Origin: UBA7374 sp965660635
GTDB lineage: Bacteria > Verrucomicrobiota > Verrucomicrobiia > Opitutales > Coraliomargaritaceae
Direction of reading: 5' to 3'
Length of the DNA stretch: 64,000 nt
Assembly (NCBI GenBank): GCA_965660635.1
Contig: CBFIAS010000003.1
Span: 1-64,000 of the forward strand
Shown: positions 1-8,335 of the stretch, in pieces
Numbering within the stretch: position 1 is the first letter of the stretch
How the letters are laid out: each line of letters opens with the position of its first letter
Translations under genes and position numbers: made by a program
The notes under the pieces: generated by a model
What the model was told of the DNA's origin: nothing
Database searches by the model: none
What the model saw: only the letters and a program-made list of their open reading frames with translations

Positions 1-18
1 GTTCGTGCTCCGTGCAAG

Positions 19-96
19 AATCCAAATCGAAATCCAAATCGAAATCCAAATCGATTACGATTTCGATAACGATAACGATAACGATAACGATAACGA
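19..96. repeat. Hexanucleotide array, 13 units
   Basis: Thirteen hexamers follow one another without a break in phase. AATCCA and AATCGA alternate three times, then come TTACGA and TTTCGA, then five TAACGA. The right border (95-113) is identical, in inverted orientation, to 57643-57661 beside another hexamer array. Related arrays lie at 50451-50654 and 57661-57716. Confidence 0.9.
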
Positions 97-264
97 TTTC
101 CGCTTCGCTGATTCCAACTTATACGCAACCGAAAAAGGGACTCTCTGGTGCAGAAGATGAGTCCCAGTGCAAGATCGTACGTCCTGCTCGTGCTACGTGT
201 AAGAATCATCACGAATCATTTTTTTATAGCATATCCCTTAGCTGCTCTGCCTGAGGTTCTTTCT

Positions 265-309
<45 letters not shown>

Positions 310-413
310 CTTCCGCGCTCCGTGCGAGAAATGACGTGGGGCAAGTGTCCCGGACGACCGGGGGCAGCCGTCCCGGCAAACTTCAACCAGGTCACACCTT
401 TAGCAAATAACTA

Positions 414-998
414 TCAGAAGGGCTGCTCCCTTTTCAGGATGCGCAGTTCGTTCTTTTTGATCCGCGCTTCGAGATCCGCCAAGCGCAGCTTGGTGTCGTG
501 GCGGTTGGTTTCATTTTCCTTGAGTTTCAACAAGTCGATCTCGTGCTTCAGCCGCCGGTTCTCCTCGCGCAACTGCTCGATGTGGATTTCCTCACGGCTC
601 AACTGCTCCGCCGCCACAGACGACTGCCGCAGGTCGATGCCCGTCACGGGATAGGCCTCCACCCGCTTCCGGCTCAGAGGATCCAGACTGCGGATGGGGT
701 AAATGTGCTCGCTGCGGTCACTTTCCCGGAGAAAGCGGATCTTTGTCGCGCTGCGGCTCAAGAGCACCACCTTCAAGTTCTTTCCTTGCGCGTTGAGCAA
801 CTCCATCCGGGCCGGATACTCCGGCTCCTCCGAACCGGAGGCGAAACCGGCAGGCGAAGCGGCCGGACCAGCACCCTTTGCAGCCCCGCCAGACAAGGCC
901 GCAATCTGCGACTTCAACTTGGGCAGGAATACAACCAGCGGCACGGCCGCGAGCGCCGCCAGAATCAGCGGCATGAAAAGGACAACGGATCGACGCAT
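414..998 (-). CDS. Membrane-anchored coiled-coil protein with SHD1-like segment
   Basis: A 194-residue protein of unknown function. The start at 998 (MRRSVVLF) puts a hydrophobic anchor at residues 5-26; a start 66 bases further upstream would add a polar leader that looks unlike a signal. An Ala/Gly/Pro/Ser-rich linker follows. Residues about 65-118 (LLNAQGKNLKVVLL to LDPLSRKRVEAYP) resemble the small beta-rich SHD1-like module of planctomycete and verrucomicrobial envelope proteins; this match is from memory of the pattern. The C-terminal 65 residues are strongly charged and heptad-like (REENRRLKHEIDLLKLKENE), so a coiled coil is likely. It probably sits at the inner membrane facing the periplasm. 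The neighbours give no functional clue. Confidence 0.6.
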   Translation of the reverse strand: MRRSVVLFMPLILAALAAVPLVVFLPKLKSQIAALSGGAAKGAGPAASPAGFASGSEEPEYPARMELLNAQGKNLKVVLLSRSATKIRFLRESDRSEHIYPIRSLDPLSRKRVEAYPVTGIDLRQSSVAAEQLSREEIHIEQLREENRRLKHEIDLLKLKENETNRHDTKLRLADLEARIKKNELRILKREQPF

Positions 999-1098
999 GG
1001 GAATTGAAGGTTCCTGAAAGGAGGACAATCCATCCGCCTCGCGTCCAGAAAAAACAGGCTTCAATCCTAGAAAAAATAAACTTTGGAAAACCGGGATT

Positions 1099-1941
1099 TC
1101 AAGCGTCGCGCTTGCGCCGGATCACACCCCGAAACAGACAGGCAAGGGAAAGACACAAGGCATACGCCGCCGGTTCCGGCACCACCGTGAAGCCAATGTC
1201 ATAGAGGCTCTGGAGCGTCGTATTGCTCAGCCAGGCCGATCCGGTAAGGAAGCCGCTCATCAACTCATTAAAGAGGTACTCGCCGTTGTTCACGCTCGTG
1301 TAGATGATGCTGTCACCGGGATCGTCCCGCGAGTCTGCCCGCTCATGTACGCCCAGATTAATCCCCATGTTCCAGTGGCCGTCTTCCGTGCCCGGTCCGC
1401 CGTCCAGTTCGACCGGCACATAGGTCGCGTTTGGCTGATTGAACTCCTCCTGGAAGGCCGCCAGCCCCGCCGCGCCGGTGTATTGACCGGTTCCGTTCTG
1501 ATAGACGCCGTTGTAGGTCCAAAGTGACCCGAACCCGAGGACGTGGCCCATCTCGTGACGGATCACTGTCTCGAATGTCCCGTTTTGCACGAGCGAGGGC
1601 AGATCCGAAGTATCGAATTTCATCTCGCCCTGCGTCGCCTCGACGAAATTGCCTAGAAAATTCCCGAAGGTCGGGCCTGCCTGCCCAAGTATCCCACTGG
1701 GGCCGTCGATGTTGCCAAGTTCAACCTTGATTACCATCTGCCCGGGCGCGGCGATGCCGCTGTCGCGATAGCCCGTCAACCGGCTTTCCCAGAAGGCCTC
1801 CGCCGCAGAAAATTCCGCGCCATAGGCATCGATGTCCGCCTGCGAGGTCGCACCGTAATCGAGCACGATATTGATGGCAGCCGGAACAGGCAGAACCAGC
1901 GGCAACATGCCGCATAGAAGAACGAGAGGTAGTTTCATCAT
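1099..1941 (-). CDS. Secreted M8-like metzincin protease with PEP-CTERM tail
   Basis: A 280-residue secreted zinc metalloprotease candidate. A signal peptide covers residues 1-22. HEMGHVLGFG (residues 129-138) gives the HExxH zinc site, H189 in a GHW motif is a plausible third ligand, and ELMSG (226-230) is a plausible Met-turn. The LSNTTLQSLYDIGFTV stretch matches the segment after the Met-turn in leishmanolysin-like (M8) metzincins. PEP at 255-257, a hydrophobic helix and an RRKR cluster form a PEP-CTERM signal, which is normally cut by an exosortase; no exosortase gene is in the window. It is a tandem paralogue of the next gene upstream (2031-2861), 89 bases away. Substrate unknown. Confidence 0.85.
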   Translation of the reverse strand: MMKLPLVLLCGMLPLVLPVPAAINIVLDYGATSQADIDAYGAEFSAAEAFWESRLTGYRDSGIAAPGQMVIKVELGNIDGPSGILGQAGPTFGNFLGNFVEATQGEMKFDTSDLPSLVQNGTFETVIRHEMGHVLGFGSLWTYNGVYQNGTGQYTGAAGLAAFQEEFNQPNATYVPVELDGGPGTEDGHWNMGINLGVHERADSRDDPGDSIIYTSVNNGEYLFNELMSGFLTGSAWLSNTTLQSLYDIGFTVVPEPAAYALCLSLACLFRGVIRRKRDA

Positions 1942-2030
1942 CCAGATGGTTTCATTCTAACGATGAACCATCCCGTAAACAGCCAGCCCGCTTACGAATC
2001 CACAACAAAAGAATCCGGATACGCGCTTTT

Positions 2031-2861
2031 TTAACGATTCGTTGACCCTGCGGAAACGCCCGGAAAACGACATCCGCGTGTGCTCCGGATCCGCCGCCGT
2101 ATGGTGCAGGCCAGTACAACAGAGGCCAAGCAGAACGCACTGGCGGCCGGCTCCGGTATCACCGTATAGCCTATATCCCGAAAACTTTGCAGGGTGGTGT
2201 TGCTCAGCCACATGTTACCGCTGGCACTTCCGCTCATCAGTTCATCGTCGAGCCGACGGCCATTGCTCGCAAAGTTTGTGCCCTCGTCCCAGTGAGCGTT
2301 CGCTGTACCCGCCCCACCTTGCAACTCAACGGGCACAAACGCGGCGGTGGGTGCGTTGAACTCCTGGCGAAAGGCCGCCAGCCCTGCGGCACCGGTGTAT
2401 TGTCCGGAACCGTTCACATAGACATCATTGAATGTCCAGAGCAAACCCAAACCAAGCACGTGCCCCATCTCATGCCGGATCACATCCTCAAAAGTACCGG
2501 GATAGACATTTCCATAAAAGGGGATATCCGATGTGTCAAAAGTCATTTGACCACGAGTGGGCTCGACAAAACTGCCGAGAAAATTAGCGTGCGTTACTGA
2601 AGCCGATCCAAGAGTGTCCCCAAGGCCGTCTATGTTCTCCAGGGTTACATTAATTCGCAACTCGCTGGGCGCGCCGATCCCCTGATCGATGTAACCGGTC
2701 ACCCGGCTTTCCCAAAAGCGCTCTGCTGCAGTGAAGGCCGCCCCATAACTGCCAATATGCTGCGCAGACGTATCCCCGTAATCCAACACAATGTTGATAA
2801 CCGCACTTGCCGGAGATGCCGCCAAGCAAGCGGACAAGACAAACACTGACTTTTCTTTCAT
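2031..2861 (-). CDS. Secreted M8-like metzincin protease with PEP-CTERM, tandem paralogue
   Basis: A 276-residue paralogue of the adjacent protease. A signal peptide covers residues 1-20 (ending SPASA). The zinc motif HEMGHVLGLG begins at residue 130, H190 in an AHWDEG motif is the likely third ligand, and M209 in DELMSG is the likely Met-turn. PEP lies at 236-238, followed by a hydrophobic helix and RRRIRSTR. Unlike its sister, it continues about 16 polar residues past the arginine cluster. It lacks the roughly 15-residue insert (VHERADSRDDPGDSI) present before the Met-turn in the sister copy. No Shine-Dalgarno motif precedes the start; the leader is AT-rich. Confidence 0.85.
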   Translation of the reverse strand: MKEKSVFVLSACLAASPASAVINIVLDYGDTSAQHIGSYGAAFTAAERFWESRVTGYIDQGIGAPSELRINVTLENIDGLGDTLGSASVTHANFLGSFVEPTRGQMTFDTSDIPFYGNVYPGTFEDVIRHEMGHVLGLGLLWTFNDVYVNGSGQYTGAAGLAAFRQEFNAPTAAFVPVELQGGAGTANAHWDEGTNFASNGRRLDDELMSGSASGNMWLSNTTLQSFRDIGYTVIPEPAASAFCLASVVLACTIRRRIRSTRGCRFPGVSAGSTNR

Positions 2862-3059
2862 TAATTACGAATTTATACATTATTTATTTATGAAGTTAAT
2901 AAACTACTTACTTGGGATCAGACAGGACAAAATCAGATCACGTCCTGAATATCTAAACTTAGTTTTAAGCTCCAATGCCGCGCTCCCCGCCAAAGTACGG
3001 GTCCGACTTTTCACGTTTCACTCTTTCCTCACTACTGCGCTTAGTGTTTGATCGATTTC

Positions 3060-4043
3060 ATGTCCGATTATCTTACCATTCAGGAAGTCAAGGGGATCGA
3101 TCCAGCCCTCGCAGCCCCCTTTCGCAGTATCCTTATTCTTCGTCGCAAGACCACCAAGACGGCCAAGAACGGCAATCCCTTCCTCAGCCTTGAGCTGGGC
3201 GACAGCGGAGGGAGCTTCACGGCTAACTGCTTCTCCGACTCCGCTGTCTACAAAGCCATCGAGGAAATCGACGAAGGTGCTATTCTCCGCGTAGTCGGCA
3301 AGACCGAGTACTATAACGACCGCTTTTCTCCGCGCCTCCAGTCCGCTGAACAAATTGATCTCCATGAAGCCGAGGCCGAGGGCATGGCCGGGCAACTCGT
3401 CGAAACCCCGCCCGAAACGGAAGAGATCCTCTGGCAAGCACTGCAGGAGGCAATTGCCACGATCCAGCACCCTCAACTCAAAGAAACCGTTGAGCGCGTC
3501 CTGGAGGAGGTGGGCGATCATTTCCGCGTCTGCGCTGCCGCCATCAGCATGCACCACGCCTACCGCAACGGACTGCTTGAACACACTGTCCACATGCTAC
3601 AGGCCGCGCGTGCCTTGCTCCCCGTTTACCCGCAAGTCGACCCCGACCTCGCCCTCGCCGGTATCGTACTCCACGACATCGGGAAGCTCGAAGAGTACGA
3701 GGGCGACTTCGCCGTAAAAACCAGCCGTATCGGCACCCTCCAGGGGCATGTCGTCATCGGCTTCCGGGTAGCCCGCAAGGCCGCCCTCCAGTCCAAGCTC
3801 AACCCAGACCTGACCGAGCGCCTTGAGCACATCATCCTCAGCCACCAGGGCGAAAAGGAATGGGGAGCCGCCGCCATGGCAGCGACTCCCGAAGCCGTCT
3901 TCGTCTCCATGGTCGACAACCTCGACGCCAAGATGGGGATGGTGCAGCGCGTTCTGCGGAACGCACCGGAGGGCGACACTTTCTCAGATTTTCTACCCGG
4001 CCTGCAGACCCGTGTCCTGCTCACACAACCGGACAAAAGCTGA
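3060..4043 (+). CDS. yhaM: YhaM-family 3'-5' exoribonuclease (OB fold + HD domain)
   Basis: A 327-residue protein matching the YhaM/CBF1 family, which trims RNA and single-stranded DNA from the 3' end. Residues about 15-100 form an OB-fold nucleic-acid binding domain (SILILRRKTTKTAKNGNPF). Residues about 165-290 form an HD metal-dependent phosphohydrolase domain, with HHAYRNGLLEHT, LHDIGKLEEYEGD and HIILSHQGEKEWG supplying metal ligands. Length is typical for the family. ATG at 3060 is preferred over an in-frame TTG at 3048. The gene stands alone on the plus strand and converges with the next gene with no gap. The family is best known from Firmicutes; the substrate here is inferred. Confidence 0.88.
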   Translation: MSDYLTIQEVKGIDPALAAPFRSILILRRKTTKTAKNGNPFLSLELGDSGGSFTANCFSDSAVYKAIEEIDEGAILRVVGKTEYYNDRFSPRLQSAEQIDLHEAEAEGMAGQLVETPPETEEILWQALQEAIATIQHPQLKETVERVLEEVGDHFRVCAAAISMHHAYRNGLLEHTVHMLQAARALLPVYPQVDPDLALAGIVLHDIGKLEEYEGDFAVKTSRIGTLQGHVVIGFRVARKAALQSKLNPDLTERLEHIILSHQGEKEWGAAAMAATPEAVFVSMVDNLDAKMGMVQRVLRNAPEGDTFSDFLPGLQTRVLLTQPDKS

Positions 4044-5318
4044 TTAGGGATTGAAGAGGACATTCTGGGAGGCGAAATCCATCTTTTTCCACTCGCCACC
4101 CGACTTGTACCGGAACTGGAGGATGCCCCAGATCGTGCGGGTCAAGTCGATGTTATCGTCGTCAATGGTTTTGATGATGCTGGCGGACTGATCCGACTTC
4201 GTGAACGTGTACTCGTACAGCAAGGCCTTGACATCGCCGTTATTGGTGGGAGAGCCCCATGCGGCCATGCCATCGACATAGTATACTTCAGGCAATACCC
4301 CATCAAAGGAGAAATCATAACGTATTTTCACTTTGCCATCCGTATCCTTGAAAATCGTGACTTCGCCAAAAATAGAAACACCTCCACCGGCTGCCGTGCC
4401 GTCCGATGTGTCAATCGTCCCGCCGCCCAGCGGGTTGTCGCCGCCAGTGCTGTTATCGGTGCCCCTATCTGGAGAAAACGAAAAATCCAGCACCTCCGTA
4501 GAGATATTGTTTTGCAGAAGAACATTCCGAATCCACGCCCTGTCCGCGACGACTGAACTCAGTACATCCAGGGACCCGACTGCTGCCAGCAAGTAGTGGG
4601 TGTCGCCGTTGATTTGAAAGAGGCCGCCCCCTGCGTTGCTCGAGTGCGCGAAGTTTTGATCCAGTTGCAAACAGGTAAGATCCCAATTGGGGTTGAAGCC
4701 AGGATCAAAGTAAGGCTTGCCCTCGCAGTCCATCAGTATGGCTTGTTTTTTATGGACATTATAATGCGACTGGCCTCCGACCACATCGTAATCATAAAAC
4801 ATGCCGTAAACCGCTTGTCCGAATTGGCTTGATTGAATATTTTTAGGACTCGGTATGATAATCTTTGTCCCGTTGTCATAAGTCATGTATTTCTGGTCGG
4901 CAGGCAGCACGATTATGGCATTGTTGTGACGCTCCGGATCTACTCCGTAGTCAGGATGAAAATAAACCTTCACCTGATTTCCGGGAAGTCCAATGACATG
5001 GCTACTTACAAAATTACCCGGTGCGCTGATCCCTTGCCTGTCCAGATAAAGCTTGAATGAAGTAAGGCCTGATTGATTGCGCAGCTTGGTAACGGAAGTG
5101 AGGATGGCGTTTGGCGCGATGAAGGTTCCCGCTCCAACGCCACCTGAACCATCCTCGTAACTGACAGAATATTGGATGCTGAACGGAAAGTCTACGTTTT
5201 CAATCTGGGAATTCGCGTAAGCACTAAAAGACGAGAGCAGAAAAAATAGAAAAAGCGCGGTTATTTTCACTAGCGTACATGCGCCTGCGGTATCTTTAGT
5301 TTTTGATGAGTCGGACAT
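4044..5318 (-). CDS. Secreted trypsin-fold protein with lost catalytic triad
   Basis: A 424-residue secreted protein with an N-terminal hydrophobic signal (residues 16-35). Residues 45-270 read like a chymotrypsin-family domain: GAGTFIAPNAILTS matches the region before the catalytic His, HNNAIIVL the Asp strand, and HSSNAGGGLF the Ser loop. All three triad positions are changed: His to Thr77 (LTSVTK in place of LTAAHC), Asp to Asn133, and Ser to Ala229 (SNAGGG in place of GDSGGP). The fold is therefore probably kept without protease activity. A Gly/Thr/Asp-rich linker (about 285-315) leads to a C-terminal beta-rich domain of about 105 residues that I do not recognise. A binding or structural role is an inference. 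Confidence 0.6.
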   Translation of the reverse strand: MSDSSKTKDTAGACTLVKITALFLFFLLSSFSAYANSQIENVDFPFSIQYSVSYEDGSGGVGAGTFIAPNAILTSVTKLRNQSGLTSFKLYLDRQGISAPGNFVSSHVIGLPGNQVKVYFHPDYGVDPERHNNAIIVLPADQKYMTYDNGTKIIIPSPKNIQSSQFGQAVYGMFYDYDVVGGQSHYNVHKKQAILMDCEGKPYFDPGFNPNWDLTCLQLDQNFAHSSNAGGGLFQINGDTHYLLAAVGSLDVLSSVVADRAWIRNVLLQNNISTEVLDFSFSPDRGTDNSTGGDNPLGGGTIDTSDGTAAGGGVSIFGEVTIFKDTDGKVKIRYDFSFDGVLPEVYYVDGMAAWGSPTNNGDVKALLYEYTFTKSDQSASIIKTIDDDNIDLTRTIWGILQFRYKSGGEWKKMDFASQNVLFNP

Positions 5319-5716
5319 AAGGTGGTGGGTTCGGTCTTAGGATTGGATTGTTTGGATGAATAGTAGATGGATATGGCTTAAGTAATACATTTAAGGGTTA
5401 ATTATCCGATTACAGTAACTTGAATACTTTATACATAAATACATTTCAAGCTTATTTTTGTATAGTTATTATTACCCATTTTTCTAGCCGGAGTCATGCA
5501 CCCTTCCTAAAGGTTCATCGTCGACTTCCGGGATCTCTGCGGATGCTTGCTCAAGAGCATTCTGTATTTGTGCCCGCAAAGTGCCGCGAAGACATCGCTG
5601 AGTGGAACAAAGAAAGCAGGAAGGCAGGAATGAATTGTTTTTCCAGCGAAGCAACACGCAGGAACACAAAGCCGGGGGAACGTTTAACGGGTAAGTTCAG
5701 GACATAGGTAACACTT

Positions 5717-5744
5717 CAACGTTCGACGTTCGACGTTCGACGTT
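5717..5744. repeat. Heptanucleotide array, 4 units
   Basis: CAACGTT followed by three CGACGTT units, in phase, then TCC. It is the same heptamer family as at 267-308 and 50827-50868. No hexamer array lies beside this copy. Confidence 0.9.
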
Positions 5745-5763
5745 TCCTAAGTACTCCTTCGCG

Positions 5764-5839
5764 GATCTTCGCGGGAAGAATTCTTATCGACTTGTACAGG
5801 TGCATGCTTGGGGAGCTGCCCGGAAAGTGACGATGAACC
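5764..5839. repeat. Dispersed intergenic repeat, copy A
   Basis: This stretch and 13922-13997 share, in the same order, a TCTTCGCG block, a GCATGCTTG block, GGGAGCTSCCCGG and ACGATGAAYC, with small gaps between. Both copies lie between genes. This copy ends just before the katG terminator. Confidence 0.7.
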
Positions 5840-5852
5840 AACTAAAACTAAA

Positions 5853-5884
5853 AGGCCTTGCCCGAAAAACTCCGGACAAGGCCT
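5853..5884 (-). terminator. Intrinsic terminator of katG
   Basis: Twelve-base arms AGGCCTTGCCCG (5853-5864) and CGGACAAGGCCT (5873-5884) pair with one mismatch or wobble around an 8-base loop. On the minus strand the stem is followed by a T-rich run (complement of 5845-5852). It starts 27 bases after the katG stop codon. Confidence 0.85.
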
Positions 5885-5910
5885 GAAAAACTGATCTGAC
5901 TGAACAGCGA

Positions 5911-8142
5911 CTACTTCAAGTCGAAGCGATCCAGATTCATGACCTTGTTCCAGACGGAAACAAAGTCCTTGAGGAACCTCTCCCCCGAATCCGCGCTGCC
6001 GTAGATTTCGGCGATGGCACGGAGCTCGGAATTGGAGCCAAAGATCAAATCAACGCGGCTGCCGGTCCACTTGACTTCACCGCTCTTCCGGTCCTTGCCT
6101 TCGAACACCTGCTCATGTGGATCCACCGCACTCCACTGGATACCCAGATCCAGCAGGTTGACAAAGAAGTCGTTGCTCAGAGTGCCTGGACGATCGGTGA
6201 ACACGCCCCAGTTGGAACCATCCGTGTTGGTCTCCAGCACGCGCAAACCACCCACCAGGACCGTCATTTCCGGAGCGGTTAACGTCAGCAACTGGGCGCG
6301 GTCAATCAACATGTGCTCTGACTCGAGATACATCCGGCTCTTCAGGTAGTTGCGGAAGCCATCGGCCTGCGGTTCAAGCGGCTGGAAGCTCTCCACATCG
6401 GTATGCTCCTGCATGGCATCCACACGACCGGGCGTAAAAGGCACCTCAATCACTTGCCCGGCACTCTTAGCCGCAGCCTCCAGAGCCGCACAACCGCCCA
6501 GCACAATCAAGTCAGCTAATGAAACCGCCTTGCCGCCCGACTGCGACTCGTTGAAGCCCTTCTGGATCGATTCCAATGCATCCAGCACCTTGCCAAGTTG
6601 CTGCGGATTGTTCACCTCCCAGTACTTCTGCGGAGTCAACCGGAGACGGGCCCCGTTGGCACCGCCACGCATGTCCGAACCACGGAATGTCGAAGCCGAA
6701 GCCCATGCGGTTGAAACCAACTCGGAAACCGTCAGGCCGGAGCCGAGGATTGTCTCCTTCAAAGCCGCGGCATCCGCTGCATCAATCAAATCACCGCTGC
6801 GCTCGGGCAATGGATCCTGCCAAATCAATTCCTCATCCGGCACGTCGGCTCCGAGGTAGCGAACCTTCGGCCCCATGTCGCGGTGCGTCAGCTTGTACCA
6901 GGCGCGGGCAAAGGCATCGGCAAACTCATCCGGATTCTCGTAGAAACGACGGGAAATTTTCTCGTAGGCCGGATCGAAGCGAAGCGACAGATCCGTTGTC
7001 AACATCATCGGCTGGTGACGAACATCCTCCCGGTGCGCATCGGGTACTGTATTCGCACCCGCATCGCCCTTCGGCTTCCACTGATGTGCACCCGCCGGGC
7101 TCTTCGTAAGTTCCCATTCGTGCTCAAAAAGATTCTTGAAATAGAGATTACTCCAGCGCGTCGGCATCTGCGTCCAAGCACCTTCCAATCCGCTGGTTAT
7201 GGTGTACTCCGCATTGCCTGTACCGAAGCTGTTCTTCCAGCCGAGGCCTTGCTCCGCTATCGGTGCACCCGCCGGCTCCGGCCCGACGTGCTCGTCCGGA
7301 TTAGCCGCGCCGTGCACCTTGCCAAAAGTATGACCGCCCGCAATCAACGCGACCGTCTCCTCGTCATTCATTGCCATACGGCCAAACGTCTCGCGGATGT
7401 CGCGCGCCGCCGCGATCGGGTCCGGATTGCCGTTCGGCCCTTCCGGATTCACGTAAATCAGGCCCATTTGCACCGCCGCCAAAGGATTCTCCAACTCGCG
7501 GTCGCCCTCGTAGCGGTTGTCGCCCAGCCACTCCGTCTCCGTGCCCCAGTAAATGTCCTCCTCCGGCTCCCAGATATCCGAGCGACCGCCGCCGAAGCCG
7601 AAAGTCTTGAAGCCCATCGACTCCAGCGCGACATTCCCGGCCAGGATCATCAAATCCGCCCAGGAGAGATTGTTGCCGTACTTCTGCTTGACCGGCAAAA
7701 GAAGCAGGCGTGCCTTGTCGAGATTTGTATTATCCGGCCAGCTATTCAAAGGAGCAAAACGCTGGGCGCCGGTACCGCCGCCACCGCGGCCATCACCGGT
7801 TCGGTAAGTTCCCGCACTATGCCAGGCCATGCGGATAAAAAGCGGACCGTAATGACCGTAGTCCGCCGGCCACCAGTCTTGAGAGTCCGTCATCAAAGCA
7901 GTCAGGTCACTCTTAACCGCCTCCAGATCCAGCTGCAGGAATGCCTCCGCGTAGTCGAAATCCTCTCCCAGCGGATTCGACAAATTGGAATGCTGGCGCA
8001 GGATATTCAGCTTCAACTGGTTCGGCCACCATTCACAGTTGGTCGTTCCACGGCCGGCACCCTGCCCAAGGGAGCCGCTCAGGAAGGGGCACTTGCTTTC
8101 ATTAGAAACGTTTTCTGTAGGTTTCGCAGTAGTATCAGTCAT
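5911..8142 (-). CDS. katG: Catalase-peroxidase KatG
   Basis: A 743-residue bifunctional haem catalase-peroxidase that removes hydrogen peroxide. Key residues fall at or within one position of the Mycobacterium tuberculosis numbering: distal Arg104, Trp107 and His108 (RMAWHSAGTYR), Asp137, Tyr230 and Met256, which with Trp107 form the Met-Tyr-Trp adduct, and proximal haem ligand His271 (AGGHTFGKVHG). The duplicated C-terminal peroxidase-like domain (about residues 430-743) is complete. There is no signal peptide, so it is cytoplasmic. It is a single gene with an intrinsic terminator downstream and an inverted repeat 24 bases before the start codon that may be an operator. No OxyR, PerR or Fur gene is next to it. 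Confidence 0.98.
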   Translation of the reverse strand: MTDTTAKPTENVSNESKCPFLSGSLGQGAGRGTTNCEWWPNQLKLNILRQHSNLSNPLGEDFDYAEAFLQLDLEAVKSDLTALMTDSQDWWPADYGHYGPLFIRMAWHSAGTYRTGDGRGGGGTGAQRFAPLNSWPDNTNLDKARLLLLPVKQKYGNNLSWADLMILAGNVALESMGFKTFGFGGGRSDIWEPEEDIYWGTETEWLGDNRYEGDRELENPLAAVQMGLIYVNPEGPNGNPDPIAAARDIRETFGRMAMNDEETVALIAGGHTFGKVHGAANPDEHVGPEPAGAPIAEQGLGWKNSFGTGNAEYTITSGLEGAWTQMPTRWSNLYFKNLFEHEWELTKSPAGAHQWKPKGDAGANTVPDAHREDVRHQPMMLTTDLSLRFDPAYEKISRRFYENPDEFADAFARAWYKLTHRDMGPKVRYLGADVPDEELIWQDPLPERSGDLIDAADAAALKETILGSGLTVSELVSTAWASASTFRGSDMRGGANGARLRLTPQKYWEVNNPQQLGKVLDALESIQKGFNESQSGGKAVSLADLIVLGGCAALEAAAKSAGQVIEVPFTPGRVDAMQEHTDVESFQPLEPQADGFRNYLKSRMYLESEHMLIDRAQLLTLTAPEMTVLVGGLRVLETNTDGSNWGVFTDRPGTLSNDFFVNLLDLGIQWSAVDPHEQVFEGKDRKSGEVKWTGSRVDLIFGSNSELRAIAEIYGSADSGERFLKDFVSVWNKVMNLDRFDLK

Positions 8143-8165
8143 AGTGAAAATTAATTAAAAAAGCA

Positions 8166-8194
8166 GGTTGATTGAAAATACATGAAAATCAACC
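8166..8194 (-). promoter_or_regulatory. Inverted repeat upstream of katG
   Basis: GGTTGATT (8166-8173) and AATCAACC (8187-8194) are perfect 8-base inverted arms around 13 AT-rich bases, ending 24 bases upstream of the katG start. It could be an operator for a peroxide-responsive repressor or a hairpin in the leader. It does not match a textbook Fur or PerR box. Confidence 0.4.
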
Positions 8195-8335
8195 GTAGGA
8201 AACGAAGAACAAAATAAAAACCGTTGCAGCCACAAAAAACCAAAGGACTCCATTCAAGAAACGAAGACAAAGCTAGGTACAAACAACCCTCCTTAAGCTT
8301 GTCATCCCACTTTAATACTATTCTCTAGAAAATCT

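Larger units (their letters stand above)
5319..5910. other. 592-base gene-free region with repeats and a terminator
   Basis: No convincing gene is present; one 95-codon open frame here shows no recognisable domain, and its downstream end runs toward repeats. The region holds a CGAYGTT heptamer array (5717-5744), a dispersed intergenic repeat (5764-5839) that recurs at 13922-13997, and the katG terminator (5853-5884). The first 200 bases beside the trypsin-fold gene are AT-rich and may hold its promoter; no clear -35/-10 pair was assigned. Confidence 0.65.

Noticed and set aside
5420..5707. 95-codon frame as a small gene
   Set aside because: No recognisable motif, no leader signal, and it lies in a repeat-bearing intergenic region.
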